Of a stretch of DNA of 64,000 nt, positions 1 through 8,364 are shown in pieces. The notes under the pieces were generated by a model that made no database searches, had not been told where the DNA came from, and worked only from the letters and a program-made list of their open reading frames with translations. How positions within the stretch are numbered: the first letter of the stretch is position 1; each line of letters begins with the position of its first letter. Location: assembly GCF_024172125.1 (NCBI RefSeq), contig NZ_JAMZEA010000010.1, positions 186,001 to 250,000 of the forward strand. Direction: 5' to 3'. The stretch comes from Actinomadura rupiterrae (lineage in GTDB: Bacteria > Actinomycetota > Actinomycetes > Streptosporangiales > Streptosporangiaceae). The position numbers were made by a program, and so were the translations under genes.

Positions 1-498
1 CCCGGCCGCGTGCAGGCCGCCGGTCCGGTCGAACACCCGCTGCGCCGCGCGCAGCGACTCCGGCATCTCGGCCAGTACCCCGGCGTCCAGTTCGAGCGGG
101 TCGGACGCCACGTCGTAGCGCTGCTCGGCCCGCAGCGCCTCGATGCTCGACTTGCCGCAGACCCCGCACGCGCTGGTCGTGGCGAACGCGCGCACGAGCG
201 ACTCGTCCGGCGGGCGGACGCCCGGGGCGAGCACGACGTCCAGGTTGTTCTGCTCGTGGGTGTCGGCGCAGTACCGCATGGCCGCGATGTCCTCGGCCGA
301 GCGGACGATCCCCTCGGCCGACAGGAACCCCGCCACCAGGTCGAAGTCGTCGCCGGGCGTCCGCATCGTGATCGTCAGCGGCGTGCCCGCCACCCGGATC
401 TCCAGCGGCTCCTCGACGGCGAGCGTGTCGGCCCGCCGGTTCCGCGCGCCGCCCACCGCCAGCCGCTCCACCGGCCTGCGCACCGTGATCCGCCCCAT
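1..498 (-). CDS. fdhD: FdhD, formate dehydrogenase accessory sulfurtransferase (3' end outside window)
   Basis: The first 166 residues are present; the gene runs off the left edge, and the family is usually about 270-280 aa. FdhD transfers sulfur from a cysteine desulfurase to the molybdenum cofactor so that formate dehydrogenase becomes active. The diagnostic CxxC sulfur-relay motif is visible in ACGVCGKSSIE at about residues 105-115 (positions about 150-185), preceded by the family segment TPGDDFDLVAGFL and an E(Q)NNLDVVL stretch. The ATG at 498 is followed directly by MGRITVRRPV, a normal FdhD start. No formate dehydrogenase gene is seen in this window. Identification is firm; only the C-terminus is unseen. 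Confidence 0.95.
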   Translation of the reverse strand, partial: MGRITVRRPVERLAVGGARNRRADTLAVEEPLEIRVAGTPLTITMRTPGDDFDLVAGFLSAEGIVRSAEDIAAMRYCADTHEQNNLDVVLAPGVRPPDESLVRAFATTSACGVCGKSSIEALRAEQRYDVASDPLELDAGVLAEMPESLRAAQRVFDRTGGLHAAG

Positions 499-570
499 GC
501 CCCGAAACTACTCCCTCCGCCGCCCTGCGTCCGGCATGCCGGACCGTTCTCTGACGGCCTTCGGACGTTT

Positions 571-666
571 CAGTCGCGGACGCTGTGAGCTCGACCGGCC
601 GCGGATGCCGCGCGCTCGACCGGTCGCGGACGCCGCGCGGGCGATCAGTCGCGGACGCCGCGGGCC
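571..666. repeat. Four tandem 25-bp repeats at the 3' end of the TRIC gene
   Basis: Four consecutive imperfect copies of a 25-bp unit (571-595, 596-620, 621-645, 646 to about 666), each carrying the core GTCGCGGACGC or a variant. The last copy overlaps the stop codon and final codons of the leftward gene ending at 645, so the first three look like outward duplications of a gene end. No coding or hairpin function is evident. Confidence 0.7.
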
Positions 667-1271
667 CGGGGCGTCCGCCAGCCCCAGCGCATCGCGGCGA
701 CGCGCAGGCCGAACGCCAGCAGCGCCGAGCCCGCGGAGACCGCCACGCCGTGCAGGCCCTCGTGCCACAGCAGCGTCGCGACGGTCGCGCCGACCAGGGC
801 GGGCAGCGCGTACAGCTGCCGGTCGTAGAGCACCGAGGGGATCTGGCCGCTCAGCATGTCGCGCAGGATGCCGCCGCCGACCGCCGTGATCACGCCGAGC
901 AGCACCGCGTGCAGCGGGGACAGCCGGAAGTCCAGCGCCTTGATCGCGCCGGTGACGCAGAACAGCCCGAGCCCGGCCGCGTCGAACAGCATCACCGCCG
1001 GCATGATCCGGGTGACCTGCGGGTGCCAGAAGAACACCAGCACCGTGGCGACCAGGGGGACGAGCACGTAGCTCACGCTGGTGAACGCGGCGGGCGGCAC
1101 CGCGCCGATCACCAGGTCGCGCAGGATGCCGCCGCCGAGCGCGGTGATCTCGGCCAGCACCACCATGCCGACCACGTCCAGGCGCTTCTGCACCGCCGCG
1201 AGCGCGCCCGACACCGCGAACACGAAGATCCCGGCGAGGTCGAGCGCGCCCGGGATGCCCAGGTCACTCAT
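645..1271 (-). CDS. TRIC cation channel family membrane protein (YicG/UPF0126-like)
   Basis: A 208-aa polytopic inner-membrane protein with about seven hydrophobic helices. It is built from two homologous halves, each containing the signature GGGILRD (residues 46-52 and 132-138), the hallmark of the bacterial TRIC/UPF0126 family. Prokaryotic TRIC proteins form trimeric monovalent-cation channels; the physiological role in actinomycetes is not established. ATG at 1271 is the only sensible start. It stands alone between fdhD and a small membrane protein on the same strand. Its 3' end lies in a tandem repeat. Confidence 0.9.
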   Translation of the reverse strand: MSDLGIPGALDLAGIFVFAVSGALAAVQKRLDVVGMVVLAEITALGGGILRDLVIGAVPPAAFTSVSYVLVPLVATVLVFFWHPQVTRIMPAVMLFDAAGLGLFCVTGAIKALDFRLSPLHAVLLGVITAVGGGILRDMLSGQIPSVLYDRQLYALPALVGATVATLLWHEGLHGVAVSAGSALLAFGLRVAAMRWGWRTPRARGVRD

Positions 1272-1333
1272 GCAGTGATCTTCTCAGGCCGCGCGGCCGC
1301 GCCCCGCGCGCGGCCGCGGCCCGCGCGCGGGGG

Positions 1334-1516
1334 TCAGTCCCGGCGGTCGACGTTCCAGTTGGCCACGATCGCGGCGAACGGCGGGATGACCATGGCCACG
1401 ACCGACATCGCGATCGCCACCGGCGGGCTGAACCGGCTGACGACCGCCCAGGCCAGCACGAACAGCGTCAGGCAGGTGCCCATCATGATCCCGTACGCCA
1501 CCTTGCGGCGCCTCAT
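1334..1516 (-). CDS. DUF3099-like small membrane protein
   Basis: A 60-aa protein with a basic N-terminus (MRRRK) and two hydrophobic segments, about residues 8-27 and 32-51, ending in a short basic/acidic tail (NWNVDRRD). The pattern of a two-helix membrane hairpin with MGTCLTLF and VAMVIPPFAAIVAN resembles actinobacterial DUF3099 proteins, whose function is unknown. It is transcribed away from the catabolic operon and shares the intergenic region 1517-1632 with it. Confidence 0.7.
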   Translation of the reverse strand: MRRRKVAYGIMMGTCLTLFVLAWAVVSRFSPPVAIAMSVVAMVIPPFAAIVANWNVDRRD

Positions 1517-1590
1517 GCCTCCAGGCTACGTCGCGGCCGGGGTTCGCGGCATTGTCGGGCGCGGGCCGGAGGGAGTAGGGTCGCGGATCA

Positions 1591-1608
1591 TTGGAAAGCG
1601 CTTTCCAA
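1591..1608. promoter_or_regulatory. LacI-family operator, perfect 18-bp palindrome
   Basis: TTGGAAAGCGCTTTCCAA is a perfect palindrome containing the GGAAAGCGCTTTCC core recognised by LacI/GalR regulators that carry the usual HTH. It lies 24 bp upstream of the GTG start of the oxidoreductase gene, where a bound repressor would block transcription. The LacI-type gene at 4822-5826, facing this operon, is the obvious candidate regulator. Confidence 0.88.
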
Positions 1609-1632
1609 GCGTCTGAGCAGGGGAGTACCAGG

Positions 1633-2805
1633 GTGAGCGAACGCGTCCTCGGCGTGGTGATGAACGGGGTGACCGGGCGGATGGGGTACCGCCAGCACCT
1701 CGTGCGGTCGGTGCTGGCGATCAACGCCGGCGGCGGGCTGGCGCTGGCGGACGGCGAGCGGGTGCGGCTGCGCCCGGTGCTCGTCGGGCGCAGCGAGCGC
1801 AAGCTGGCCGACCTCGCCGCCCGGCACGACATCCCGGATTGGACGACCGACCTCGCGTCCGCGCTCGCCGACCCGTCCAACGAGATCTACTTCGACGCGC
1901 AGGTCACCTCGGCGCGGGTGCCCGCCGTGACCGCCGCGATCGAGGCGGGCAAGCACATCTACGTCGAGAAGCCCACCGCCGAGACCTACGGCGACGCGCT
2001 GGTGCTGGCCGCCGCCGCCGAGGCCGCCGGGGTGAGGAACGGCGTCGTCCAGGACAAGCTGTTCCTGCCCGGCCTGCTGAAGCTGCGGCGGCTGATCGAG
2101 GGCGGGTTCTTCGGCCGGATCCTGTCGGTGCGCGGCGAGTTCGGCTACTGGGTGTTCGAGGGCGACTGGCAGGACGCGCAGCGGCCGAGCTGGAACTACC
2201 GCGCGGCGGACGGCGGCGGCATCGTCCTGGACATGTTCCCGCACTGGCACTACGTCCTGGAGAACCTGTTCGGCCGGGTCGAGGCGGTCACCGCCCGCGC
2301 CGTCACCCACGTCCCGGACCGCTGGGACGAGCAGCACGACCGGTACGACGCCACCGCCGACGACGCCGCCTACGGCATCTTCGAGCTGGAGGGCGGGATC
2401 ATCGCGCAGATCAACTCGTCCTGGACGACCCGGGTGTTCCGCGACGAGCTGGTGGAGTTCCACGTGGACGGCACGGAGGGCAGCGCGGTCGCGGGCCTGC
2501 GCCGCTGCCGGTTCCAGCACCGCGCGGGCACCCCCAAGCCGGTCTGGAACCCCGACCTGCCCGCCACCGAGCCGTTCCGCGACCAGTGGCAGGAGGTCCC
2601 GGACAACGCCGAGTTCGACAACGGCTTCAAGACGCAGTGGGAGCTGTTCCTGCGGCATGTCCTGGAGGACGGCCCGTTCCCGCACGACCTCGCGTCGGGC
2701 GCGCGCGGCGTCGCGCTGGCCGAGGCGGGCCTGCGCTCCTCGGCGGAGGGCCGCCGCATCGTGCTCGGAGACGCGCTTGGAGACGTGCTCGGAGCCGCGC
2801 GATGA
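1633..2805 (+). CDS. Gfo/Idh/MocA family NAD(P)-dependent oxidoreductase
   Basis: A 390-aa cytoplasmic dehydrogenase of the Gfo/Idh/MocA family, which oxidises or reduces sugar and inositol derivatives. The N-terminal Rossmann region shows a dinucleotide-binding loop (NGVTGRMG, residues 11-18) and the family EKP motif with the conserved lysine (residues 112-114). The C-terminal alpha/beta domain follows, with a WNYRAADGGGIVLDM segment. I choose GTG 1633, which has GGGAG about 7 bases upstream; an in-frame TTG at 1591 would place coding sequence inside the operator. The stop overlaps the next start (ATGA), indicating translational coupling to the DUF993 gene. Substrate unknown; together with its two downstream neighbours it suggests catabolism of an unusual sugar. 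Confidence 0.9.
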   Translation: MSERVLGVVMNGVTGRMGYRQHLVRSVLAINAGGGLALADGERVRLRPVLVGRSERKLADLAARHDIPDWTTDLASALADPSNEIYFDAQVTSARVPAVTAAIEAGKHIYVEKPTAETYGDALVLAAAAEAAGVRNGVVQDKLFLPGLLKLRRLIEGGFFGRILSVRGEFGYWVFEGDWQDAQRPSWNYRAADGGGIVLDMFPHWHYVLENLFGRVEAVTARAVTHVPDRWDEQHDRYDATADDAAYGIFELEGGIIAQINSSWTTRVFRDELVEFHVDGTEGSAVAGLRRCRFQHRAGTPKPVWNPDLPATEPFRDQWQEVPDNAEFDNGFKTQWELFLRHVLEDGPFPHDLASGARGVALAEAGLRSSAEGRRIVLGDALGDVLGAAR

Positions 2806-3962
2806 GCTCCCCGGTCGTCACACTCCCGACCGCAGACGGCGGTCTCGCGCAATACACGATGAACGAGCCGCCCGAGTGGGCCTTCCCGGGCGGGATGCCG
2901 CAGTCGCGTGTCGCCTACGCCGCAGCGCACGTGGTCGCCGATCCGCGCGCCGACAACGGTCCGGGGCGTCCGGCGGCCGTCGACTGGGACGCGACGCTGC
3001 GCTTCCGCCGCCACCTGTGGTCGCACGGGATGCGGGTGGCCGACGCCATGGACACCGCGCAGCGCAACATGGGCCTGGACTGGCCCGCCACCCGCGAGCT
3101 GATCCGGCGCAGCGCCGCCGAGGCGCGCGACTTCGGCGACCCGTCCGCGCTGCTGGCCTGCGGCGCGGGCACCGACCACGCGCCGGACGCCGCATCGCTG
3201 GACGAGGTCGTCGCCGCCTACACCGAGCAGATCGCGACCGTCCGGGACGCGGGCGCCGGTGTGATCGTGATGGCCAGCCGCCAGCTCGCCCGGCTCGCGC
3301 GCGGCCCCGAGGACTACCACTCCGTCTACGGGACGCTGCTCGGCCAGGCCGACCGGCCGGTCATCCTGCACTGGCTGGGGGAGATGTTCGACCCGAACCT
3401 GGCGGGCTACTGGGGATCGTCCGACCTGGACGAGGCGACCGGGAGCTTCCTCGCGCTCGTCCGCGAGCACGCGGACAGGATCGACGGCGTGAAGGTGTCG
3501 CTGCTGGACGCCGCGCGCGAGGTCGCGCTCCGCGAGGCGCTGCCGGAAGGTGTCCGGCTCTACACCGGCGACGACTTCAACTACCCCGAGCTGATCGCCG
3601 GGGGCAGCGACGCGCTGCTGGGGATCTTCGACGCGATCGCCCCGGCCGCCACCACCGCCCTCCACGCGCTCGACGCGGGCGACACCGAGACCTATGAGGA
3701 GGCGTTCGGGCCGACCGTCCCGCTCGCCCGCAAGATCTTCGAGACGCCGACCTACCACTACAAGACCGGCCTGGTCCTGGTGGCCTGGCTGGCGGGCCAC
3801 CAGGAGGCGTTCACCATGGTCAACGGCGCGCAGAGCGCCCGCTCGGCGGTGCACCTCGCCGAGGTGTTCCGGCTGGCCGACCAGGCGCGGCTCCTGCCCG
3901 ACCCGGACCTGGCCGCGGGCCGGATGCGCGCGCTCCTCGCCACCTGCGGGGTCGGGCGATGA
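2802..3962 (+). CDS. DUF993 protein, dihydrodipicolinate-synthase-like TIM barrel
   Basis: A 386-aa protein matching the DUF993 group, which is distantly related to DapA-type class I aldolases. The segment DGVKVSLLD (around residue 231) places a lysine where DapA-like enzymes form a Schiff base, and TGDDFNYPELI follows as in the C-terminal half of such barrels. A catalytic role as an aldolase or lyase acting after the upstream dehydrogenase is inference. The gene overlaps both neighbours by 4 bp, so all three genes are one translational unit. No signal peptide. Confidence 0.85.
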   Translation: MSSPVVTLPTADGGLAQYTMNEPPEWAFPGGMPQSRVAYAAAHVVADPRADNGPGRPAAVDWDATLRFRRHLWSHGMRVADAMDTAQRNMGLDWPATRELIRRSAAEARDFGDPSALLACGAGTDHAPDAASLDEVVAAYTEQIATVRDAGAGVIVMASRQLARLARGPEDYHSVYGTLLGQADRPVILHWLGEMFDPNLAGYWGSSDLDEATGSFLALVREHADRIDGVKVSLLDAAREVALREALPEGVRLYTGDDFNYPELIAGGSDALLGIFDAIAPAATTALHALDAGDTETYEEAFGPTVPLARKIFETPTYHYKTGLVLVAWLAGHQEAFTMVNGAQSARSAVHLAEVFRLADQARLLPDPDLAAGRMRALLATCGVGR

Positions 3963-4801
3963 GCGCCGGGCGGCTGTCGCTGAACCAGTGGACGACCCGC
4001 CGCTGGTCGGTCGCCGAGGCAGTGGACGGCTGCGCCCGGCACGGTGTCGGTTCGATCGGGCTGTGGCGCGAGCACGTCGCCGACCAGGGGCTCGCCGCGA
4101 CGGTCAAGCTCGTCCGGGACGCGGGCGTGCGCGTGTCGTCGCTGTGCCGGGGCGGCTTCCTCACCGGCGAGACCTGGCTGGACGACAACAAGGCGGCGAT
4201 CGACGAGGCCGCCGAGCTGGGCGCCGGCTGCCTCGTCCTGGTCGTCGGGGGCCTGCCCGGCGTCACTCCTGGGCAGCCGCTGCCGGGCGGTTTCTCCCGC
4301 GATCTCGTGGACGCGCGCCAACGGGTCGCGGACGCGCTGGACGTCCTGGCCCCGTACGCGGGGGAGCGCGGCGTCCGGCTGGCGCTGGAGGCGCTGCACC
4401 CGATCTACTGCGCCGACCGGGCCGTCATCTCCACTTTGAAGCAGGCGCTGGACCTCGCCGAACGGCACCCGTCCGAGCAGGTCGGCGTCGTCGTGGACAC
4501 CTTCCACCAGTGGTGGGACCCGGACGTCGCCGTTCAGATCGCCCGCGCGAGCGACCGGATCGCGAGCTACCAGGTCTGCGACCAGGTGTCCCCGCTCCCG
4601 GCGGACGTGCTGCTCGCGCGCGGCGTCCCGGGCGACGGCGTGATCGACTTCGCGCCGATCACGTCCGCGGTCGCGGCGGCCGGGTACACCGGCGATGTCG
4701 AGGTCGAGATCTTCAACGCCGACGTCTGGGCGAGCGACCCCGACCTCGTCCTGGACCTGATCAAGACCCGCTACGCGACCCTCATCGCCCCTCACCTCTA
4801 G
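3959..4801 (+). CDS. Sugar phosphate isomerase/epimerase-like TIM-barrel protein
   Basis: A 280-aa protein of the xylose-isomerase-like TIM-barrel superfamily. Metal-ligand type residues typical of the fold are visible: LALEALHP (Glu of strand 5), VVDTFHQWW (Asp and His of strand 6), and VEVEIFN near the C-terminus. These enzymes epimerise or isomerise sugars, inosose or related polyols. Last gene of the LacI-controlled operon; the convergent lacI-type gene ends 21 bp downstream. Exact reaction not deducible. Confidence 0.88.
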   Translation: MSAGRLSLNQWTTRRWSVAEAVDGCARHGVGSIGLWREHVADQGLAATVKLVRDAGVRVSSLCRGGFLTGETWLDDNKAAIDEAAELGAGCLVLVVGGLPGVTPGQPLPGGFSRDLVDARQRVADALDVLAPYAGERGVRLALEALHPIYCADRAVISTLKQALDLAERHPSEQVGVVVDTFHQWWDPDVAVQIARASDRIASYQVCDQVSPLPADVLLARGVPGDGVIDFAPITSAVAAAGYTGDVEVEIFNADVWASDPDLVLDLIKTRYATLIAPHL

Positions 4802-4821
4802 GCCCGCCGAACGGTGGTGCG

Positions 4822-5826
4822 TCAGAGGCGGCGGGCGCTGGCGCGCAGGACGACCTCGCCCGGCACGGCCACGACACCGGACCCGTCGTCCGGGCCGCCG
4901 CCGAGGGCGAGGTCGACCGCGCGCCCGCCCATCTCGTCCAGCGGGAGCCGGACGGTCGTCAGAGCCGGGACGTGGTCGCGCAGCGGCGCGATGTCGTCGA
5001 ACCCGGCGAGCGACAGGTCGTCCGGCACGGCCACGCCGCGCTCGCGCAGCGCCGCGAGCGCCCCGACGGCCATCACGTCGTTCACGGCGAACACGCAGGT
5101 CACCTCGCCGAGCCCGGTGTCGAGCAGGGCGCGGGCGGCGTCGTGTCCGCCGTCCCGGTCGAACCCGCCGGGCACGACGCGCGGCTCGGGCAGGCCGAGG
5201 TCGCGCAGCGCGCCGGTGAAGCCGTCCGTCCGGTGCCGGGCGGTCAGCAGGTCCGGCGGCCCGCCGAGGACGGCGAAGTGCCGGTGCCCGAGGCCGGCGA
5301 GCGCGCGGGCGAGCGCCGCCCCGCCCTCCCGGTTCGCGGGCGCGACGGCGGGCAGGCCCGGGAGCTCCTGGCCGACCAGCGCGACCCGGCCGCCCCTGGC
5401 GCGGAACAGCTCCAGCTCGGCGGCCAGCCCGGGCCGCGAGCGCGCCGTCCGCGACCCGGCCAGCACGATCGCCCGGACGCGCTGGGCCCGCAGCGTCGCC
5501 ACGAGCGCGACCTCGCGCGCCGGGTCGCGGTGCGTCGCGCCGATCATCACGGTCAGCCCGCGCCGCTCGGCCGCGGCCATCGCGCCCTCGGCCAGCGCCG
5601 CGAAGTAGGGGTCGGTCAGCGAGTGCACGACCAGCCCGACCACGTCCGCCGAGCCGCGCGCGAGCGCCTGCGCCGTGACGTCCGGCCGGTAGCCCAGCTC
5701 GGCCGCCGCGCGCTCGACCCGCTCGCGCAGCGCGTCCCCGACCTTGCGGGTGCTGCCGTTCAGCACCCGCGACGCGGTAGCCAGCGACACCCCGGCGCGG
5801 CGCGCGACCTCCTCCAGCGTCACCAC
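4822..5826 (-). CDS. LacI-family transcriptional regulator
   Basis: A 334-aa repressor. The N-terminal lambda-like HTH is plain: VTLEEVARRAGVSLATASRVLNG (hinge helix region to about residue 55), followed by a periplasmic-binding-protein-like effector domain with LGHRHFAVLGGP, FAVNDVMAVGAL and FDDIAPL. GTG at 5826 has a G-rich ribosome-binding sequence about 7 bases upstream; longer in-frame extensions add low-complexity residues not found in the family. It converges on the oxidoreductase operon that carries a matching operator at 1591-1608, so the most economical reading is a local substrate-induced repressor. No copy of that operator is seen in front of its own gene. Confidence 0.93.
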   Translation of the reverse strand: MVTLEEVARRAGVSLATASRVLNGSTRKVGDALRERVERAAAELGYRPDVTAQALARGSADVVGLVVHSLTDPYFAALAEGAMAAAERRGLTVMIGATHRDPAREVALVATLRAQRVRAIVLAGSRTARSRPGLAAELELFRARGGRVALVGQELPGLPAVAPANREGGAALARALAGLGHRHFAVLGGPPDLLTARHRTDGFTGALRDLGLPEPRVVPGGFDRDGGHDAARALLDTGLGEVTCVFAVNDVMAVGALAALRERGVAVPDDLSLAGFDDIAPLRDHVPALTTVRLPLDEMGGRAVDLALGGGPDDGSGVVAVPGEVVLRASARRL

Positions 5827-5995
5827 CGCGAAACCCCCCGGATCACCGGTTCCCGGACACCGGACGGACGGTCTGGGCAGCGGTGGCGTGCGGGCACGCG
5901 TCGATGGTAGCGGCCGGGGAATGAGTACCCGAGCGCGCCGGCCTTGAGTATCCGGGCGCTGCTGCCGAACCGTCCCGAGGCTGGAGCCTGGGGGT

Positions 5996-6469
5996 ATGAC
6001 CCGACACCGCTTGCTGCCGCTCCAGATCTGCGTGGTGCTCGCCGCGGCGGCCGTACGGCTGCTGGCGCCGGGCGGGCTCGCGGTGATGATGCTGCTGTCG
6101 TTCGGGCTCGTCCCGCTGCTGCTGCTCGCGCCGCTGCTGGTCGCGACGCTGGCGCTGCCGCGCGGCCGGGTCGGCGTCCCGGCGCTCGCCGCGTTCGCCC
6201 TCACCGACGTCGCGCTGCTGGTGTTCGCCTGGACCTTCCCCGATTCCGGCGACACCCCGAACGAGATCGCCGTCCCGCTCGCGCGGCTGCTCCGCCTCGG
6301 CGACGCCCTCGGCCCGCACGACCGCTTCATCGCCGGTTACGACGTCACCGGCGGCGTACTGAGCTTGATCGGATACGCCGGACTCGCCGCCTACGCCGTC
6401 TGCGCGATCGCGACGGCCATCCTCGTCCTACGCACTCGCCGCACCCGCCATTCCGCACCCGCAACCTGA
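5996..6469 (+). CDS. Hypothetical four-helix membrane protein
   Basis: A 157-aa hydrophobic protein with about four transmembrane segments (roughly residues 9-27, 29-52, 57-77 and 119-143) and a basic, Arg/Thr-rich tail. I do not recognise the family. The segment SDSGDTPNEIAVPL between helices 3 and 4 is the only sizeable polar loop. It begins 169 bp beyond the divergent lacI-type gene. That gap contains a direct repeat, TGAGTACCCGAGCGC and TGAGTATCCGGGCGC (about 5923-5960), of unknown use. Confidence 0.7.
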   Translation: MTRHRLLPLQICVVLAAAAVRLLAPGGLAVMMLLSFGLVPLLLLAPLLVATLALPRGRVGVPALAAFALTDVALLVFAWTFPDSGDTPNEIAVPLARLLRLGDALGPHDRFIAGYDVTGGVLSLIGYAGLAAYAVCAIATAILVLRTRRTRHSAPAT

Positions 6470-6562
6470 CCCGTCCCGCCGGTTAGTCCTTGGTGCATAT
6501 ACCGCGCATGTACCGGGGCGGGTCACCCTGGCCCTGAGACAGGGAGCGGGTGATCAGGGACG

Positions 6563-6901
6563 ATGACCATGGAACGCGGGACCGGACCCGCGATCGAGCG
6601 CCAGGTCCGGCTGGTGGCGGTCGGCGCGGCGGTCGGCCTGGCCGCGCTGGTGGCGGGGCTGGCGATCAACCTGTCGGGTGCGAACGACCCGCCGGCGCCG
6701 AAGCTGCCGACCTTCCCCCAGCTTCCGGGCAAGGCGCCTGGTCAGGCACCGGGCCCGGTGCCGTCGGTGCCGCAGCTGCCGTCGAACTTCCCCACCGACC
6801 TGCCGACCGATATGCCGTCGAACTTCCCGACCGGGGTTCCGAGCATGCCGAACATGCCCAGCATGCCGAGCTTCCCGAGCGTTCCGGGAGGTGCGCCGTG
6901 A
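6563..6901 (+). CDS. Single-span protein with proline-rich repetitive tail
   Basis: A 112-aa protein with one transmembrane helix (about residues 17-37) followed by a low-complexity tail built on Pro-Ser-Asn/Met/Phe-Pro triplets, including four near-copies of P-S-M-P. The tail would be extracytoplasmic if the basic N-terminus stays inside. Family unknown. The GTG of the next gene overlaps its stop (GTGA), so it is coupled to the PrsW-like protease and may be a partner or substrate; that role is inference. Two adjacent ATG codons (6563, 6569) are possible starts. Confidence 0.65.
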   Translation: MTMERGTGPAIERQVRLVAVGAAVGLAALVAGLAINLSGANDPPAPKLPTFPQLPGKAPGQAPGPVPSVPQLPSNFPTDLPTDMPSNFPTGVPSMPNMPSMPSFPSVPGGAP

Positions 6902-8364
6902 CCGGGCCCGAGGCCGGCGAGCTGCTGCGCGCGGACTCCCCGGCGCGCGACCGGGCGCTGCTGTTCGCGCGCATCGCGATCGCGCTGTACCTGCTGGAAC
7001 TGCTGCTCAACCTCACCCGTCCGCACATCGCGCCGGACGAGCCGACGCTGTCGATCTTCCACAGGCTGCCCGGCTCGTCCGGTTCGTTCGGACGGCTGCT
7101 GTCGATGCCGAAGGCGGTCTTCTGGACGGTCGTCGCGGGCATCGTCCTCGGCGCGGCGCTCCAGGTGTACGCGCGGATCACGCGTCCGGAGGGCCGCCGC
7201 GACGCCGTCCTTGTGTGGGCGACGGTCGCGGTGCTGCTCGGCCCGTTCTCGCTGCTGGCGCTGACCGTGGTGTCCTCCTACCTCGGGGACGCGCTGCTGT
7301 GCGTGCCGGGGACGGTGTTCGTGCTGGCCGTCCTGCATCTCGGGCAGCGGTTCGGGCGCGTCCCGCTCACGCTGCTGCTGGCCGCGTTCGGCTGGGGCGC
7401 GCTGATCGTGTTCGGCCTCGGCCGGGCGTTCAGCGGCCTCGCGCTCGGCACGCTCGGCGGCTACCTGCTCGACCGCCCGAAGACCGGCGGCTCGCCGACG
7501 GACGCGCTGAACGCCCTCAGCGGCCAGGTGCACGACCAGTACCGCGCGATCGACCTGCTGCTCGTCCACCTGTTCGCGGTGAACGCGCTGGCCGTCGCCG
7601 CCGGGGTCCTGGTGCTGCTGCTCCTGCTGCGGCACCGGGTCGTGGACGCGATGACCGGCATGGTGCTCGGCGCGGCGGTCGGGCTCGGCTACACGTTCGT
7701 GGAGAGCGTGCTGTTCATCCGGCTGTTCGGGTCGCTGGGGTTCATCAACGGAGTGACCGGCGGCTTCGAGTACTGGATCCGCCAGTCCATCGGCCTGCTC
7801 GGCGGGCCGGTGCTGTTCGGCGCGCTGCTGGGCGGCAGCCTCGCGCTCGCACTCACCGGGCCGCGCGAGCGCCGCGTCCCGACCGTCCTGTTCGGGCTGG
7901 CCATCTCGATCGGCGGCTCGGCGGGCACCGAGGCCCTGGCGGGCTGGCTCTCGAAGGTCACGCACGACCACATGAGCGGCGGGGGAGCGTTCGACACGCT
8001 GATCGTGTCGCCCCTGCTGTGGCTGCTGCCCCAGCTCCCCTTCGCCGCCGTGGCGGTGCTCCTGCTGGTCGCGGCGGCCAGGGCGCGCGGCGCGACGGCC
8101 CGGACGGCGATCGCGGCACGGGTCGTCCCAGGCGGCCCGATCACGCCGGTCGAGGCGCACTTCCTGTCCGACCCGTCCCTGCGGCTCTGGACGCTCGCGG
8201 CCACCTGGAAACGGCACGGGCCCGCCGCCGCGCTGGCCCTGTACCGCCTCCAGTCCGCTCAGTACGACCTGGCCTCGTCCGACCCGCAGGAAGGTGAACC
8301 GTTGCGCGCCAAGGTCATGCGCCTGAAGGCGAGCGGCCCCAACCGGACGGCGGTGCCGTCATGA
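6898..8364 (+). CDS. PrsW family intramembrane metalloprotease
   Basis: A 488-aa polytopic membrane protein with about ten transmembrane helices. The segment AAVGLGYTFVESVLF resembles the PrsW core helix carrying glutamates of the active site, followed by a loop and further hydrophobic helices with DH residues (TEALAGWLSKVTHDH). PrsW proteins cleave within membranes and in Bacillus degrade an anti-sigma factor. A hydrophilic C-terminal extension of about 100 aa (APRARGATAR onward) is cytoplasmic-looking. GTG 6898 overlaps the upstream stop, and the next gene's ATG overlaps this one's stop. No sigma/anti-sigma pair is linked. Confidence 0.8.
   Translation: MTGPEAGELLRADSPARDRALLFARIAIALYLLELLLNLTRPHIAPDEPTLSIFHRLPGSSGSFGRLLSMPKAVFWTVVAGIVLGAALQVYARITRPEGRRDAVLVWATVAVLLGPFSLLALTVVSSYLGDALLCVPGTVFVLAVLHLGQRFGRVPLTLLLAAFGWGALIVFGLGRAFSGLALGTLGGYLLDRPKTGGSPTDALNALSGQVHDQYRAIDLLLVHLFAVNALAVAAGVLVLLLLLRHRVVDAMTGMVLGAAVGLGYTFVESVLFIRLFGSLGFINGVTGGFEYWIRQSIGLLGGPVLFGALLGGSLALALTGPRERRVPTVLFGLAISIGGSAGTEALAGWLSKVTHDHMSGGGAFDTLIVSPLLWLLPQLPFAAVAVLLLVAAARARGATARTAIAARVVPGGPITPVEAHFLSDPSLRLWTLAATWKRHGPAAALALYRLQSAQYDLASSDPQEGEPLRAKVMRLKASGPNRTAVPS

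Noticed and set aside
1591..1632. Upstream TTG start for the Gfo/Idh/MocA gene
   Set aside because: It would put coding sequence in the LacI operator and lacks a ribosome-binding site; GTG 1633 is better.
3694..5910. Long plus-strand open frame across the isomerase and lacI-type genes
   Set aside because: Out of frame with the isomerase and antisense to lacI; Arg/Pro/Gly-rich composition without domain features.
5923..5960. Direct repeat TGAGTACCCGAGCGC / TGAGTATCCGGGCGC as an operator
   Set aside because: Only two imperfect copies with no symmetry; noted under the neighbouring gene but not listed as a site.
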